A DNA stretch of 64,000 nucleotides from Streptomyces sp. KL109B (GCF_030766935.1 NZ_JASERL010000002.1:372001-436000); one strand, 5' to 3'. Shown: positions 25,696 through 34,227, numbered from the stretch's first letter. Made by a program: numbers and translations. Notes: generated by a model not told the origin, from the sequence alone.

Positions 25696-26886
25696 TTACG
25701 CGGGTGAGAACAGGTGGTCGCTGATCAGTCGGGCGCCGCCGATGACTCCGGCGGTGGGCCCCAACTCCCCGAGGACGATGGGGAGATTGCCGGTCGCCAG
25801 GGGGAGCGACTGGCGGTAGACCTGGGTGCGTACGGCGGCCAGCAGGGTGTGGCCGAGTCCGGTGACACCGCCGCCGATGACGACGAGCCCCGGGTTGAAG
25901 AAGCTGACGAGGGACGCGATGACCTGCCCGGTGCGGTTGCCGCCCTCGCGGATCAGATCGAGACACGTGGTGTCTCCGGCCGCGGCGGCCGCCGCGACGT
26001 CGGCGGCGCTGAGCCGGCCCGCGCCCTCCAGGCGTGCGGCGAGTTCCTCGGAGCTTCCGTCGCGTGCGGCGGCCTCCGCGTCCCGGGCGAGCGCCGCGCC
26101 GCTGAAGTGTGCTTCCAGGCAGCCCTTGTTGCCGCAGGCGCACTGTCGGCCGTCCTGCTCGACGCGGATGTGCCCGATGTCGCCCGCGGACCCGGTGGTG
26201 CCTCGGTGCACCTCGCCGCCGACGACGATGCCGCAGCCGATACCGGTGCCGATCTTGACGCAGAGGAAGTCGCGGGCCTGCCGGGCGACGCCCGCGTGCT
26301 GCTCGCCCATCGCCATGAGGTTCACGTCGTTGTCGACCATGACGGGGCAGCCCAGCTCCTGGCTGAGCGCCTCGCGGACCGGGAAGCCGTCCCAGCCGGG
26401 CATGATCGGCGGCGCGACCGGCACACCTTCGGGGAACCGCACGGGCCCGGGGACCCCGATGCCCGCGCCGTCGAAGCCCTCGGCGAGCCCGGAAGCCCTC
26501 AACTTGGCGGCCATGGCGAGGACTTGCTCGAAGACGGCGACCGGCCCCTCGCGTACGTCCATGGGCTGGGCGAGGTGCCCGAGGATCTCCAGCTCGGCAT
26601 TGGTGACGGCGACGTCGACCGAGGTCGCGCCGATGTCGACGCCGAGGAAGCGGAGCGAGGGGGCGAGCCGGACGTTGTGGGAGCGGCGGCCGCCGCGCGA
26701 TGCGGCGAGCCCGTCGGCGACCACGAGCCCGGTCTCCAGGAGGCGGTCCACCTCCACGGCGAGCCGCGAGCGCGACAGTGCCACCTGATCGCCCAGCTGG
26801 GCACGGGAGTTGGGGCCCCCGTCGCGCAACAGCCGCAGCAGCCGCGCCTGGTGGTCACTCGTAGGACGAGCCGTCATGCGTCTCAC
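25696..26886 (-). CDS. ROK-family transcriptional regulator
   Basis: About 396 residues. An N-terminal winged helix-turn-helix (about 12-65) is followed by a ROK sugar-kinase-like domain with GVDIGATSVDVAV, IGVPGPV, VDNDVNLMAMGE and the zinc motif CACGNKGC. Such proteins are usually sugar-responsive repressors of neighbouring uptake operons, here the ribose-type importer just downstream. The GTG at 26886 is chosen because GGGGAGG lies 5-6 nt upstream; the ATG at 26877 is the alternative. It is divergent from the LtrA gene, so the roughly 230 nt between them hold both promoters. Confidence 0.87.
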   Translation of the reverse strand: MRRMTARPTSDHQARLLRLLRDGGPNSRAQLGDQVALSRSRLAVEVDRLLETGLVVADGLAASRGGRRSHNVRLAPSLRFLGVDIGATSVDVAVTNAELEILGHLAQPMDVREGPVAVFEQVLAMAAKLRASGLAEGFDGAGIGVPGPVRFPEGVPVAPPIMPGWDGFPVREALSQELGCPVMVDNDVNLMAMGEQHAGVARQARDFLCVKIGTGIGCGIVVGGEVHRGTTGSAGDIGHIRVEQDGRQCACGNKGCLEAHFSGAALARDAEAAARDGSSEELAARLEGAGRLSAADVAAAAAAGDTTCLDLIREGGNRTGQVIASLVSFFNPGLVVIGGGVTGLGHTLLAAVRTQVYRQSLPLATGNLPIVLGELGPTAGVIGGARLISDHLFSPA

Positions 26887-27115
26887 GTGCCCCTCCCCGC
26901 CACTTCTGGCCTCTTCGGGTGGTGGTGCCGTGCCGCTCGCGCTGACTTTCGATGGGGAACGTAGCAGCGGCTGCCGGGTCCGGGAAGAAGTGGTGCGCGA
27001 ATTGCCGCGAACTTTCTCCGGCGACAGGACAAAGCCCCGCACCCGACCTCCGCGCGCGGGTGCGCGTAGTCTGTCGGCCGCCTCAACACGCCGCGCCACA
27101 GGGGGAATTCAGCGG

Positions 27116-28282
27116 ATGGCGCCGGAACCGGCCGACGATTCCCAGCGGGTCACCACGCTGGAGCTCTTCTTCGACCTCGTCTTCGTCTACACGCTCACCC
27201 AGCTCACCCTCGTCATCGCGCACGATCTGTCGTGGGCGACGGCGGGCCGGGTGGCGATGCTGTTCATGGTCCTCTACTGGATGTACAGCGCGTACGCCTA
27301 CCTCACCAACCAGGTGCCGCCCGACCGCCCTTCGCGCCGACTGCTGATGCTGTGCGGGATGGGGGCGTTCCTGATCTGCGCGCTGTCCATCCCGCACGTC
27401 TTCGACCCGGACTCGGACGCGGGAGTCGTCTTCGGCGTCGGCTTCCTGATGGTCGTCGTGGTGCACAGCGTGCTGTACACGCGCAGCCACGGCCGTGACG
27501 TGATCTGGTACGCGGTCCCCAACTCCCTTGCCGCGCTTGTCATTACGGGCGCTGGGCTGTGCTCCGGGCTCGCGGCCGACGGGCTTTGGGTGCTCGCGAT
27601 CGTCGTGCAGTTCGTGACGCCCCGGCTTGCCGAGTTCGGGCCGACCCATCGCACCGGGCGGGCGTCCGACGCGGTGCGGGCGCAGCTGGGGACGCTGCAT
27701 CCGGGGCACTTCGTGGAGCGGCACGGGCTGCTGCTGATCGTGTCGTTCGGCGAGTCCGTCATCGCGATCGGCGTCGGCGTCGGCCAACTGCCCTTTACGG
27801 CAGGTGTGTTCGCGGGTGTGTTCCTTGCGCTCGCCCTCGCCGGGGCGCTGTGGTGGACGTATTTCGTACGGGACGAGGGCGGCGCCGAGCGGGCGTTCGC
27901 GGCGACGCCGCCCGAGCGGCGCTGGCAGCTGGCCATGAACGCGTACTACTACGCGTTCTTGCCGATGCTGCTTGGCGTCGCGTTCCTCGCCGCCGGGATC
28001 AAGAAGTCGCTCGGGCACATCGGCGAGCACCTGCACACCGGTCCGGCGCTGGCGCTCGCGGGCGGCGTGGCGCTGTTCCTGACGGGGGACGTGGCGTTCC
28101 GCGCCGCGATGCGGCTGCTGCCGCCAGGTTACCGGGTGGGCGCGGTGCCGGTGGTGCTCGGCACGGCACTGCTCGGGGTGTACGTGTCGGCGCTGGCGCA
28201 GTTGCTCGCGCTGGTGGCGGCGCTGGTCGCGATGCTGGCCGCCGAGGCGCGGTGGTCCTCGTGCGCCACCGCGACCCGCTGA
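27116..28282 (+). CDS. Low temperature requirement protein A (LtrA) family membrane protein
   Basis: A 388-residue integral membrane protein with about ten hydrophobic helices. The LtrA signature is clear at the N-terminus (TTLELFFDLVFVYTLTQL) and in LHPGHFVERHGLLLIVSFGESVIAIG near the middle. LtrA was named from Listeria growth at low temperature; biochemical function is unknown. The ATG at 27116 follows AGGGGGAA. The frame extends further upstream without a ribosome site and across the divergent promoter region. It stands alone and runs towards the GntR gene. Confidence 0.85.
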   Translation: MAPEPADDSQRVTTLELFFDLVFVYTLTQLTLVIAHDLSWATAGRVAMLFMVLYWMYSAYAYLTNQVPPDRPSRRLLMLCGMGAFLICALSIPHVFDPDSDAGVVFGVGFLMVVVVHSVLYTRSHGRDVIWYAVPNSLAALVITGAGLCSGLAADGLWVLAIVVQFVTPRLAEFGPTHRTGRASDAVRAQLGTLHPGHFVERHGLLLIVSFGESVIAIGVGVGQLPFTAGVFAGVFLALALAGALWWTYFVRDEGGAERAFAATPPERRWQLAMNAYYYAFLPMLLGVAFLAAGIKKSLGHIGEHLHTGPALALAGGVALFLTGDVAFRAAMRLLPPGYRVGAVPVVLGTALLGVYVSALAQLLALVAALVAMLAAEARWSSCATATR

Positions 28283-28292
28283 GGGCCGTGCC

Positions 28293-28976
28293 CTACGAGG
28301 CCTCTTCGTTGCGGTGGTGGTACGTCTCGCGGGTGTGCTCGGTGTGCGCCCGCATCACCGCCGTGGCGCGCGCCTCGTCCCGCGCGGAGATGGCCTCGAT
28401 CAGCTCCCGGTGCTCGATCCAGGACTGCTTTCCGCGCTGCCGGGCGACGGGCTGGTAGTACCAGCGGACCCGGCGGTCGACCTGACCGGCGAGCTCGCCG
28501 AGGACGACGTTTCCGGCGAGCGTCATGACCTTGGCGTGGAACTCCGCGTTGGTGGCGACGACCAGGTCGACGTCCCCGTCGGCGACGGCCCGCTCACCCT
28601 TGGCGCACAGCGCTTCCAGTTCGGCGATGCCGGTCTTGCCCGCGTTGGCCGCCGCGAGCCGGGCGGCCTCGGCCTCCAACAGCGTACGGACGCTCAGGAG
28701 TTGGTCGGCCTCTTCCTCGGTCGGCTCGTGCACGAACGCGCCCTGGGCCGGGCGCAGGTCCACCCAGCCCTCGGTGTTCAGGCGCTGCAGGGCCTCGCGC
28801 ACGGGCTGCCGGGAGACGCCGAGGTGGCCTGCGAGTTCGCTCTCGACCAGGTGCTGTCCGGGTTGCAGGGCCCGCGTCGTGATGAGTTCGAGGAGCGCCT
28901 CGTAGACGCGCTCGCGCAGCGGCCCGGGGCGTTCGAGCCTGGGCACCGCCCCCTGCGGCAGTCCTGTGGACAACAT
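28293..28976 (-). CDS. GntR-family transcriptional regulator (FCD/FadR subfamily)
   Basis: A 227-residue regulator. The winged helix-turn-helix is at about 18-85 (LRERVYEALLELI, HLGVSRQPVREALQRL, GAFVHEP), followed by an FCD ligand-binding domain whose metal-binding histidines are likely in NAEFHAKVM, IEHRELIEAI and RAHTEHTRE. FCD regulators commonly sense small organic acids. The ATG at 28976 is preceded by AGGAGGGGG. Its end lies 11 nt from the convergent LtrA gene. Target genes are not shown; the organic-acid transporter at 30322-31686 is one candidate. Confidence 0.87.
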   Translation of the reverse strand: MLSTGLPQGAVPRLERPGPLRERVYEALLELITTRALQPGQHLVESELAGHLGVSRQPVREALQRLNTEGWVDLRPAQGAFVHEPTEEEADQLLSVRTLLEAEAARLAAANAGKTGIAELEALCAKGERAVADGDVDLVVATNAEFHAKVMTLAGNVVLGELAGQVDRRVRWYYQPVARQRGKQSWIEHRELIEAISARDEARATAVMRAHTEHTRETYHHRNEEAS

Positions 28977-29090
28977 CGCGGTCCCCCTCCTGTGCTTCGG
29001 TGCGTCCGACGAGCCGGCTCCGGCCGAGGTGTTCCGCCGGATTGGCTTTGGAATACAGTTTACCGAGCACAATGGCCACGGCTAGAGCGA

Positions 29091-29130
29091 GTTGGCCTCA
29101 TCACACTTCGGTTGACCTCGTCACACGTCG
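29091..29130. repeat. Two tandem 20-bp direct repeats upstream of the GntR gene
   Basis: GTTGGCCTCATCACACTTCG is followed at once by GTTGACCTCGTCACACGTCG (17 of 20 identical). They lie between the ketoacyl synthase stop and the GntR start, about 115-155 nt upstream of the latter. A two-helical-turn period would put bound proteins on one face, but no function is established. Confidence 0.6.
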
Positions 29131-29138
29131 CCGGGTCA

Positions 29139-30098
29139 CTACGGGCAGCGCACGACCTGCCCCGCGTACGAGAGGTTGCCGCCGAAGCCGAAGAGCAACG
29201 CGGGCGCCCCGCTGACCAGTTCGCCGCGCTCGATGAGCTTCGACAGGGCGATCGGCACGCTGGCGGCGGAGGTGTTGCCGGAGTCGACGACGTCCCTCGC
29301 GACCACGGCGTTCACGGCGCCGATCTTCTCGGCGAGCGGTTCGATGATGCGCAGGTTGGCCTGGTGGAGGACGACGGCGGCGAGCTCGGCCGGTTCCAGA
29401 CCCGCCTTCTCGCAGGCCTCGCGGGCGAGCGGCGGCAGCGAGCGGGTGGCCCAGCGGTAGACGGACTGCCCTTCCTGGGCGAAGCGGGCGGGTTCGCCCT
29501 CGATGCGGACGGCGTCGCCCATCTCCGGCACCGAGCCCCACAGCACGGGCCCGATCCCCGGCTCCTCGCCCTGTGCGCACGGCTCTACGACGACGGCCCC
29601 CGCCCCGTCCCCGACCAGGACGCACGTGGAGCGGTCGGTCCAGTCGGCGACGGCGGACATCTCGTCGGCGCCGACGACGAGGGCGCGACTGGCGGCCCCG
29701 GCGCGCAGCGTGTGGTCGGCGGTGGCGAGGGCGTGCGTGAAGCCCGCGCAGACGACGTTCAGGTCGAGGGCGGCCGGGGACGGGATGCCGAGGCGGGCGG
29801 CGACGCGGGCCGCCATGTTCGGGGAGCGGTCCACGGCGGTGGAGGTGGCGACGACGACGAGGTCGATGTCCGTCGCCTGGAGCCCCGCGGAGGCGAGCGC
29901 CTTGGCGGCGGCGTGCGCGGCCAGCTCGTCGACGGGTTCGTCGGGGCCCGCGATGTGCCGGGTGCGGATGCCGACGCGGCTGCGGATCCACTCGTCGTTG
30001 GTGTCGACGATGCCCGCCAGGTCCTCATTGGTGAGGATCTTGGCGGGCTGGTGGTGTCCGATGCCGACAATGCGTGAACCAACGGTGTGGCCGACCAT
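29139..30098 (-). CDS. 3-oxoacyl-ACP synthase III family protein (FabH-like ketoacyl synthase)
   Basis: A 319-residue condensing enzyme with the full KAS III triad: C117 in NVVCAGFTHAL, H245 in VLHQANLR and N275 in SGNTSAAS. VGIRTRHIA and GDGAGAVVVEP are further family motifs. Such enzymes join an acyl-CoA to malonyl-ACP, or transfer acyl groups. No acyl carrier protein or other fatty-acid gene is adjacent, so it is unlikely to be the housekeeping FabH and may serve a specialised acyl product. The ATG has a GAGAGGG-type site. It is followed by the GntR gene. Confidence 0.85.
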   Translation of the reverse strand: MVGHTVGSRIVGIGHHQPAKILTNEDLAGIVDTNDEWIRSRVGIRTRHIAGPDEPVDELAAHAAAKALASAGLQATDIDLVVVATSTAVDRSPNMAARVAARLGIPSPAALDLNVVCAGFTHALATADHTLRAGAASRALVVGADEMSAVADWTDRSTCVLVGDGAGAVVVEPCAQGEEPGIGPVLWGSVPEMGDAVRIEGEPARFAQEGQSVYRWATRSLPPLAREACEKAGLEPAELAAVVLHQANLRIIEPLAEKIGAVNAVVARDVVDSGNTSAASVPIALSKLIERGELVSGAPALLFGFGGNLSYAGQVVRCP

Positions 30099-30218
30099 GT
30101 GACCCTCTCGTGAGCTGCGGATCTCCCGAACTGGTCTCCCAGTGTGGTCAGCGACTCACGAGTAGCGGGTGGCGGCCGGTGACAGGAAAGTGACCTCTGC
30201 CTTGGAGAGTTCCGACCG

Positions 30219-30368
30219 TCACCCGGTGAACAGCTGCGTGGCCTTTTGCACCAGTTCGTACAACCCGTAGGCGAGCGGGAGGCCCACCCACAGCCAGGCG
30301 ACGGTGATCAGGCCGCGTCGCCTAGGCGGACTGTCGGGGGTCGTCGTGGGCTGCGGCGTCGGTGTCAT
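30219..30368 (-). CDS. 49-residue single-helix membrane protein (MFS transporter small subunit type)
   Basis: A small protein whose first 47 nt overlap the end of the OFA transporter gene in another frame. Residues 1-18 are Pro/Thr-rich with a PPRRR cluster. Residues 20-37 form one hydrophobic helix (LITVAWLWVGLPLAYGL), and the tail is short and polar. GGGAG lies 8 nt before the ATG, inside the transporter gene. Small proteins of this size and composition occur next to OFA transporters in streptomycetes and are annotated as small subunits. I infer a partner or stabiliser of the upstream transporter. Confidence 0.7.
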   Translation of the reverse strand: MTPTPQPTTTPDSPPRRRGLITVAWLWVGLPLAYGLYELVQKATQLFTG

Positions 30369-31686
30369 CTGCGGGCTCCCTGGGTGCGGGGACTACGTGG
30401 TGGCGGGTGTGGACGGGGCGGACGAGTTCGTTGGCGACGAAGCCGACGACCAGCAGCCCGATCATGATCATGAGCGACAGGCCGTACAGGCCGGCGCCGT
30501 GCTTGCCCGCGCTCTCCTGGCTGTCGGCGACCCAGTTCACGATGAGCGGGCCGAGGACGCCCGCCGTGGACCAGGCGGTGAGCAGCCGGCCGTGGATGGC
30601 ACCGACCTGGTATGTGCCGAAGAGGTCCTTCAGATACGCGGGGACGGTCGCGAAGCCGCCTCCGTAGAAGGAGAGGATCACGAGGGCGCAGAGCACGAAC
30701 AGCGGCTTCGACGCGTCGCCCCAGAGGACGATGAGCAGGTACATCAGGGCGCCCACGCCGAGGTAGACGCGGTAGATGTTCTTGCGGCCGATCAGGTCGG
30801 AGGTCGAGGACCAGCCGATCCGGCCCGCCATGTTCGCGGCGGACAGCAGCGCGACGAAGCCCGCGGCGGCGGAGGCGGAGACCGGGGCGCTGCTGTCGGC
30901 GAAGAAGTCCGTGATCATCGGCGCGGCCTTCTCCAGGATGCCGATGCCGGCGGTCACGTTCATGGTGAGGACGACCCACAGGCACCAGAACTGGGGCGTA
31001 CGGATCGCCTGCTTCGCGGAGACCTGCGGACCGCTGGCGGCGGCCACCGCCTTCCCCTCGGCCCCCTCCCCCTGCGGGGCGCGCGGCCTCGGCACCCGTA
31101 CGAGCAGCACGCCGAGCGTCATGAACACCGCGTACACCACACCGTGCACCGCGAACGCGAGCGCGATGCCGCCGCTGCCCAGCGGGAACGACTCCAGCAT
31201 CTGGGCGCTCCACGGGGACGCGATGAGCGCGCCGCCGCCGAAGCCCATGATGGCGATGCCGGTGGCCATGCCGGGCCGGTCGGGGAACCACTTGATCAGC
31301 GTCGAGACGGGCGAGATGTAGCCGATGCCGAGGCCGATGCCGCCGACGAACCCGTAGCCGAACACGATCAGCCAGAACTGCTCGGTGAGGGCGCCGAGCG
31401 AGGACAGCAGGAAGCCGGAGGAGAAGCAGACGAGCGCGACGGTCATCGCCCAGCGCGGCCCGTTGCGCTCGACGAGCGTCCCGCCGAAGGCGGCCGAGAG
31501 CCCGAGCATCACGATGCCGAGCTGGAACGGCAGCGCGCTCTGCGTGCCGCTCAGCCCGAGCGCCGACTCCAGGGGCGGCTTGAAGACGCTCCAGGCGTAG
31601 GCCTGGCCGATGGAGAGGTGTACGGCGAGTGCGGCCGGGGGGACGAGCCAGCGGCTCCAGCCGGGAGGTGCGACGGGTGGCCTCAT
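30322..31686 (-). CDS. OFA-family MFS transporter (oxalate:formate antiporter-like)
   Basis: A 454-residue, 12-helix transporter of the oxalate/formate antiporter family but distinct from the two at 3532-6298. Landmarks are LSIGQAYAWSVFKPPLE in helix 1, GIGLGIGYISPVSTLIKWFPDR, and GRIGWSSTSDLIGRKN. No good ribosome site precedes the ATG. A -10-like TACCGT ends 8 nt upstream, so the message may be leaderless. The gene is divergent from fdhD, and formate transport beside a formate dehydrogenase maturation factor is plausible. Its 3' end overlaps the small membrane protein. Confidence 0.83.
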   Translation of the reverse strand: MRPPVAPPGWSRWLVPPAALAVHLSIGQAYAWSVFKPPLESALGLSGTQSALPFQLGIVMLGLSAAFGGTLVERNGPRWAMTVALVCFSSGFLLSSLGALTEQFWLIVFGYGFVGGIGLGIGYISPVSTLIKWFPDRPGMATGIAIMGFGGGALIASPWSAQMLESFPLGSGGIALAFAVHGVVYAVFMTLGVLLVRVPRPRAPQGEGAEGKAVAAASGPQVSAKQAIRTPQFWCLWVVLTMNVTAGIGILEKAAPMITDFFADSSAPVSASAAAGFVALLSAANMAGRIGWSSTSDLIGRKNIYRVYLGVGALMYLLIVLWGDASKPLFVLCALVILSFYGGGFATVPAYLKDLFGTYQVGAIHGRLLTAWSTAGVLGPLIVNWVADSQESAGKHGAGLYGLSLMIMIGLLVVGFVANELVRPVHTRHHVVPAPREPADDTDAAAHDDPRQSA

Positions 31687-31764
31687 GATCCCGAACGGTA
31701 GGCAGTGGCACGGGAGTTAGGGAAGCCCGTGGACAAACTCTTGTCGACGAACTCGGGGGCTCAC

Positions 31765-31780
31765 ATACTGTAGGCAGTAT
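31765..31780. promoter_or_regulatory. Inverted repeat ATACTG-N4-CAGTAT between the OFA transporter and fdhD
   Basis: A perfect 6-bp dyad with spacer TAGG lies in the 155-nt divergent region, 62 nt before the fdhD start. Its size and symmetry suit a GntR- or TetR-type dimer. The core ACTGTA also occurs in the region upstream of the GntR gene (minus strand of about 29052-29062). Confidence 0.45.
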
Positions 31781-31841
31781 CCAGATGCGGACAGCGAGGT
31801 CGGCGGCGACCCGGCACCTCTGGTACAGGAGAATGGGACCC

Positions 31842-32690
31842 ATGGGACGAGTCACGGAACGACGCAAGGTGATCCGAATACGGGACGGCCAGGTGTCCGC
31901 CCGGCCCGACACCCTCGTCGCCGAGGAACCCCTGGAGATCCGGCTCAACGGCAAGCCGCTCGCCATCACCATGCGCACCCCGGGCGACGACTTCCCGCTC
32001 GCGGCCGGCTTCCTGGTCAGCGAGGGCGTCCTCGGCTCCGCCGCCGACCTGCAGAACATCGTGTACTGCGCGGGGGCCACGGAGGACGGCAGTAATACGT
32101 ACAACGTGGTGGACGTGCGGACGGCCCCCGGGGTCGAGCTGCCCGACATCACGCTGGAGCGGAACGTCTACACGACCTCGTCCTGCGGCCTGTGCGGAAA
32201 GGCGAGCCTCGACGCGGTGCGCACCACGGCCCGCTTCCCGATCGCCGACACGCCCCCGCTGCGGCTCGAACCGGAACTGCTCGCCTCGCTCCCCGACCGG
32301 CTGCGGGAGGCCCAGCGGGTCTTCGACAGGACCGGGGGGCTGCACGCGGCGGCGCTGTTCGACGAGGCGGGGCGGCTCGTCGACATCCGGGAGGACGTGG
32401 GCCGCCACAACGCGGTGGACAAGCTCGTCGGCCGGGCGCTGCAGAACGGGGAGCTGCCGCTGTCCCGCTCGGTCCTCATGGTGTCCGGCCGCGCCTCGTT
32501 CGAGCTGGCGCAGAAGGCCGTGATGGCGGGGATTCCGGTCCTCGCGGCGGTGTCAGCCCCCTCGTCCCTCGCGGTGGACCTCGCGGCCGAGACGGGCCTG
32601 ACACTGGTCGGCTTCCTGCGGGGCAACTCCATGAACGTGTACGCGGGCGAGGACCGCATCGCACTGCACACGTCAGCCGTGACCGGCTGA
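31842..32690 (+). CDS. fdhD: Formate dehydrogenase accessory sulfurtransferase FdhD
   Basis: A 282-residue protein that passes sulfur from a cysteine desulfurase to the molybdenum cofactor, needed for active formate dehydrogenase. The functional CxxC pair is present as SSCGLCGK (C115, C118). DDFPLAAGFLVSEG, DIREDVGRHNAVDKLVG and SGRASFELAQKA are typical FdhD segments. The ATG at 31842 is preferred because AGGAG ends about 9 nt before it. No formate dehydrogenase is in this window. Its last 18 nt overlap the convergent MarR gene. Confidence 0.92.
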   Translation: MGRVTERRKVIRIRDGQVSARPDTLVAEEPLEIRLNGKPLAITMRTPGDDFPLAAGFLVSEGVLGSAADLQNIVYCAGATEDGSNTYNVVDVRTAPGVELPDITLERNVYTTSSCGLCGKASLDAVRTTARFPIADTPPLRLEPELLASLPDRLREAQRVFDRTGGLHAAALFDEAGRLVDIREDVGRHNAVDKLVGRALQNGELPLSRSVLMVSGRASFELAQKAVMAGIPVLAAVSAPSSLAVDLAAETGLTLVGFLRGNSMNVYAGEDRIALHTSAVTG

Positions 32691-33161
32691 CCCCACTCCG
32701 GCCGCGCCGCCCCCGACCCCCGCGACGCGCCGCAGCATGTCCATGAACCGGTCCCGCTCCCCCGCCGTCAGCGGCGCGAGGAGTTCGTCGTTCGCGGCGC
32801 GCGCCGCCGTGGCGCAGGTGTCGACGAGGCGGGCGCCCTCGGCGGTGACGGTGACCGCGTTCTTGCGCCGGTCCTTGGGGTCGGGCGTCCGCTCGACGAG
32901 GCCCGCGGCCTGGAGGTCGTTGAGGACGCCGACCATGTCCTTGGGGTCGAGCCCCACACCGCGCACGAGGTCGGCCTGGGCGACCGGCTGCCGGTCCGCG
33001 ACCGCGCTGAGCACCACGTAGTGCCACATCTTCAGCCCTTGCCCGGCGAGCGCTTCGGCGACGAGCCCACGCCCGCGCGCGGCGGCCCGCCCGAGCAGCC
33101 AACTGGGCAGATCGCGGATGGTGCTGGGGGCGGCTGGCGTCGGCGGGCTCGATGCGCTCAT
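32673..33161 (-). CDS. MarR-family transcriptional regulator
   Basis: A 162-residue winged helix-turn-helix protein with the MarR core (MWHYVVLSAVADRQPVAQADLVRGVGLDPKDMVGVLNDLQ, then the DPKDRRKNAVTVTAEGARL wing). It probably represses itself and the divergent dehydrogenase: a -35 TTGGGG (33192-33197) and -10 TAGGGT (33168-33173) drive it from a site covered by an operator. The -10 ends 6 nt before the ATG and there is no ribosome site, so the message looks leaderless. The 3' end overlaps fdhD by 18 bp. Confidence 0.87.
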   Translation of the reverse strand: MSASSPPTPAAPSTIRDLPSWLLGRAAARGRGLVAEALAGQGLKMWHYVVLSAVADRQPVAQADLVRGVGLDPKDMVGVLNDLQAAGLVERTPDPKDRRKNAVTVTAEGARLVDTCATAARAANDELLAPLTAGERDRFMDMLRRVAGVGGGAAGVGSAGHG

Positions 33162-33167
33162 GCGGCA

Positions 33168-33241
33168 ACCCTAGCGAATAACCGTTGGTGGCCCCAACGG
33201 AAGTCGCGTATCGTCCGTCGCATTCGTTGGGAGCTCCAACG
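33168..33241. promoter_or_regulatory. Divergent MarR/dehydrogenase promoters with two MarR-type operators
   Basis: Operator 1 is CCGTTGG-N5-CCAACGG (33182-33200) and operator 2 is CGTTGG-N5-CCAACG (33225-33241); their centres are 42 bp apart, four helical turns. Leftward promoter: -35 TTGGGG (33192-33197), 18 bp, -10 TAGGGT (33168-33173). Rightward promoter: -35 TTGGTG (33185-33190), 18 bp, -10 TATCGT (33209-33214). Operator 1 covers both -35 boxes and operator 2 covers the region of the rightward start point. Confidence 0.7.
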
Positions 33242-33294
33242 GATATGGAGTGGCGGACGGCCTCGCCGTCCGGGCGAGCGGAGGTGGTGGTGGC

Positions 33295-34227
33295 GTGACA
33301 TCCATGCGCCGGGTCCGGTACGAGCGCGGCGGCGGCCCCGAGGTGCTGTTCCTGGAGGAGGTGCCGGTTCCCGAGCCGGGGCCCGGTGAACTCCTCGTAC
33401 GGAACGAGGTGGTTGGGGTGACGCTGCCCGTCGTCCGCAAGGTCCGCGAGGCGGCCGAGCCGATCGCGCTCGGCGGGGAGGTCGCGGGCGAGGTGGTCGC
33501 GCTCGGTGCGGGGGTGACCGGGTACGCGGCCGGGGACCGGGTCACCGGGCTTGTCTTCGGGCACGGCTACGCGGACTACGCGCTGCTGCACACCGCGATG
33601 GCCTCCCCCGTGCCGGACGCCGCGAGCGCGGTCGACGCGGTGGCGCTCGTGCGCAGCGGGCTCGTCGCGTACGGGGCGCTGCACGCGGCCCGGCCCGAGC
33701 CGGGCGAGGCGGCGCTGGTGACCGCGGCGGCGAGCGGGGTGGGGCATCTCGCCCTGCAACTGGCCGAGTTGAAGGGCGCCGGGCGGGTGGTGGCCGCGGT
33801 GTCCGACGTCCGGAAGGCCGAGTTCGTGCGCGCGCTCGGGGCCGACGAGGTGGTGACGTACGGCGCGGAGTCCTGGGGCGAGCCCGTGGACTACGTACTG
33901 GATGCCGTCGGCGGCGCGCTGCTGAAGCCCGCGGTGGCCGCGCTCGCGCCGCACGGCCGACTCGTGGCGTACAGCTCGGGCGGCGGGACGGTGGAGGCGT
34001 ACGACCTTCTGGTGGGCGCGAAGTCGGTGATCGGTTTCCAGATGCGGCTCATCGCGCGCGGGCGGCCGGAGCTGTACGAGCGATGGCGCCGCGAGGTGTG
34101 GGAGCTGTATCTGACGGGCGCTCTGAAGCCCGCCGTGCATGGGGAGTTCGCGTTGGAGGACGCGGCGAAGGCGCATGCGGTGATCGAGGGGCGGGCCAAT
34201 ACCGGGAAGGTCGTCCTCGTTCCTTGA
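33295..34227 (+). CDS. Zinc-binding dehydrogenase family (MDR, quinone oxidoreductase-like)
   Basis: A 310-residue medium-chain reductase. The GroES-like half has RYERGGGPEVL and GGEVAGEVVALGAGVTGYAAGDRV. The NADPH-binding half has LVTAAASGVGHLALQLA and the usual DAVGG segment. No structural zinc cysteines are seen, which points to the quinone/enone-reductase branch. The GTG at 33295 is chosen from GGAGGTG 8 nt upstream; an ATG at 33304 is the alternative. It is divergent from the MarR gene and likely induced by an electrophile or quinone sensed by MarR. Confidence 0.85.
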   Translation: MTSMRRVRYERGGGPEVLFLEEVPVPEPGPGELLVRNEVVGVTLPVVRKVREAAEPIALGGEVAGEVVALGAGVTGYAAGDRVTGLVFGHGYADYALLHTAMASPVPDAASAVDAVALVRSGLVAYGALHAARPEPGEAALVTAAASGVGHLALQLAELKGAGRVVAAVSDVRKAEFVRALGADEVVTYGAESWGEPVDYVLDAVGGALLKPAVAALAPHGRLVAYSSGGGTVEAYDLLVGAKSVIGFQMRLIARGRPELYERWRREVWELYLTGALKPAVHGEFALEDAAKAHAVIEGRANTGKVVLVP

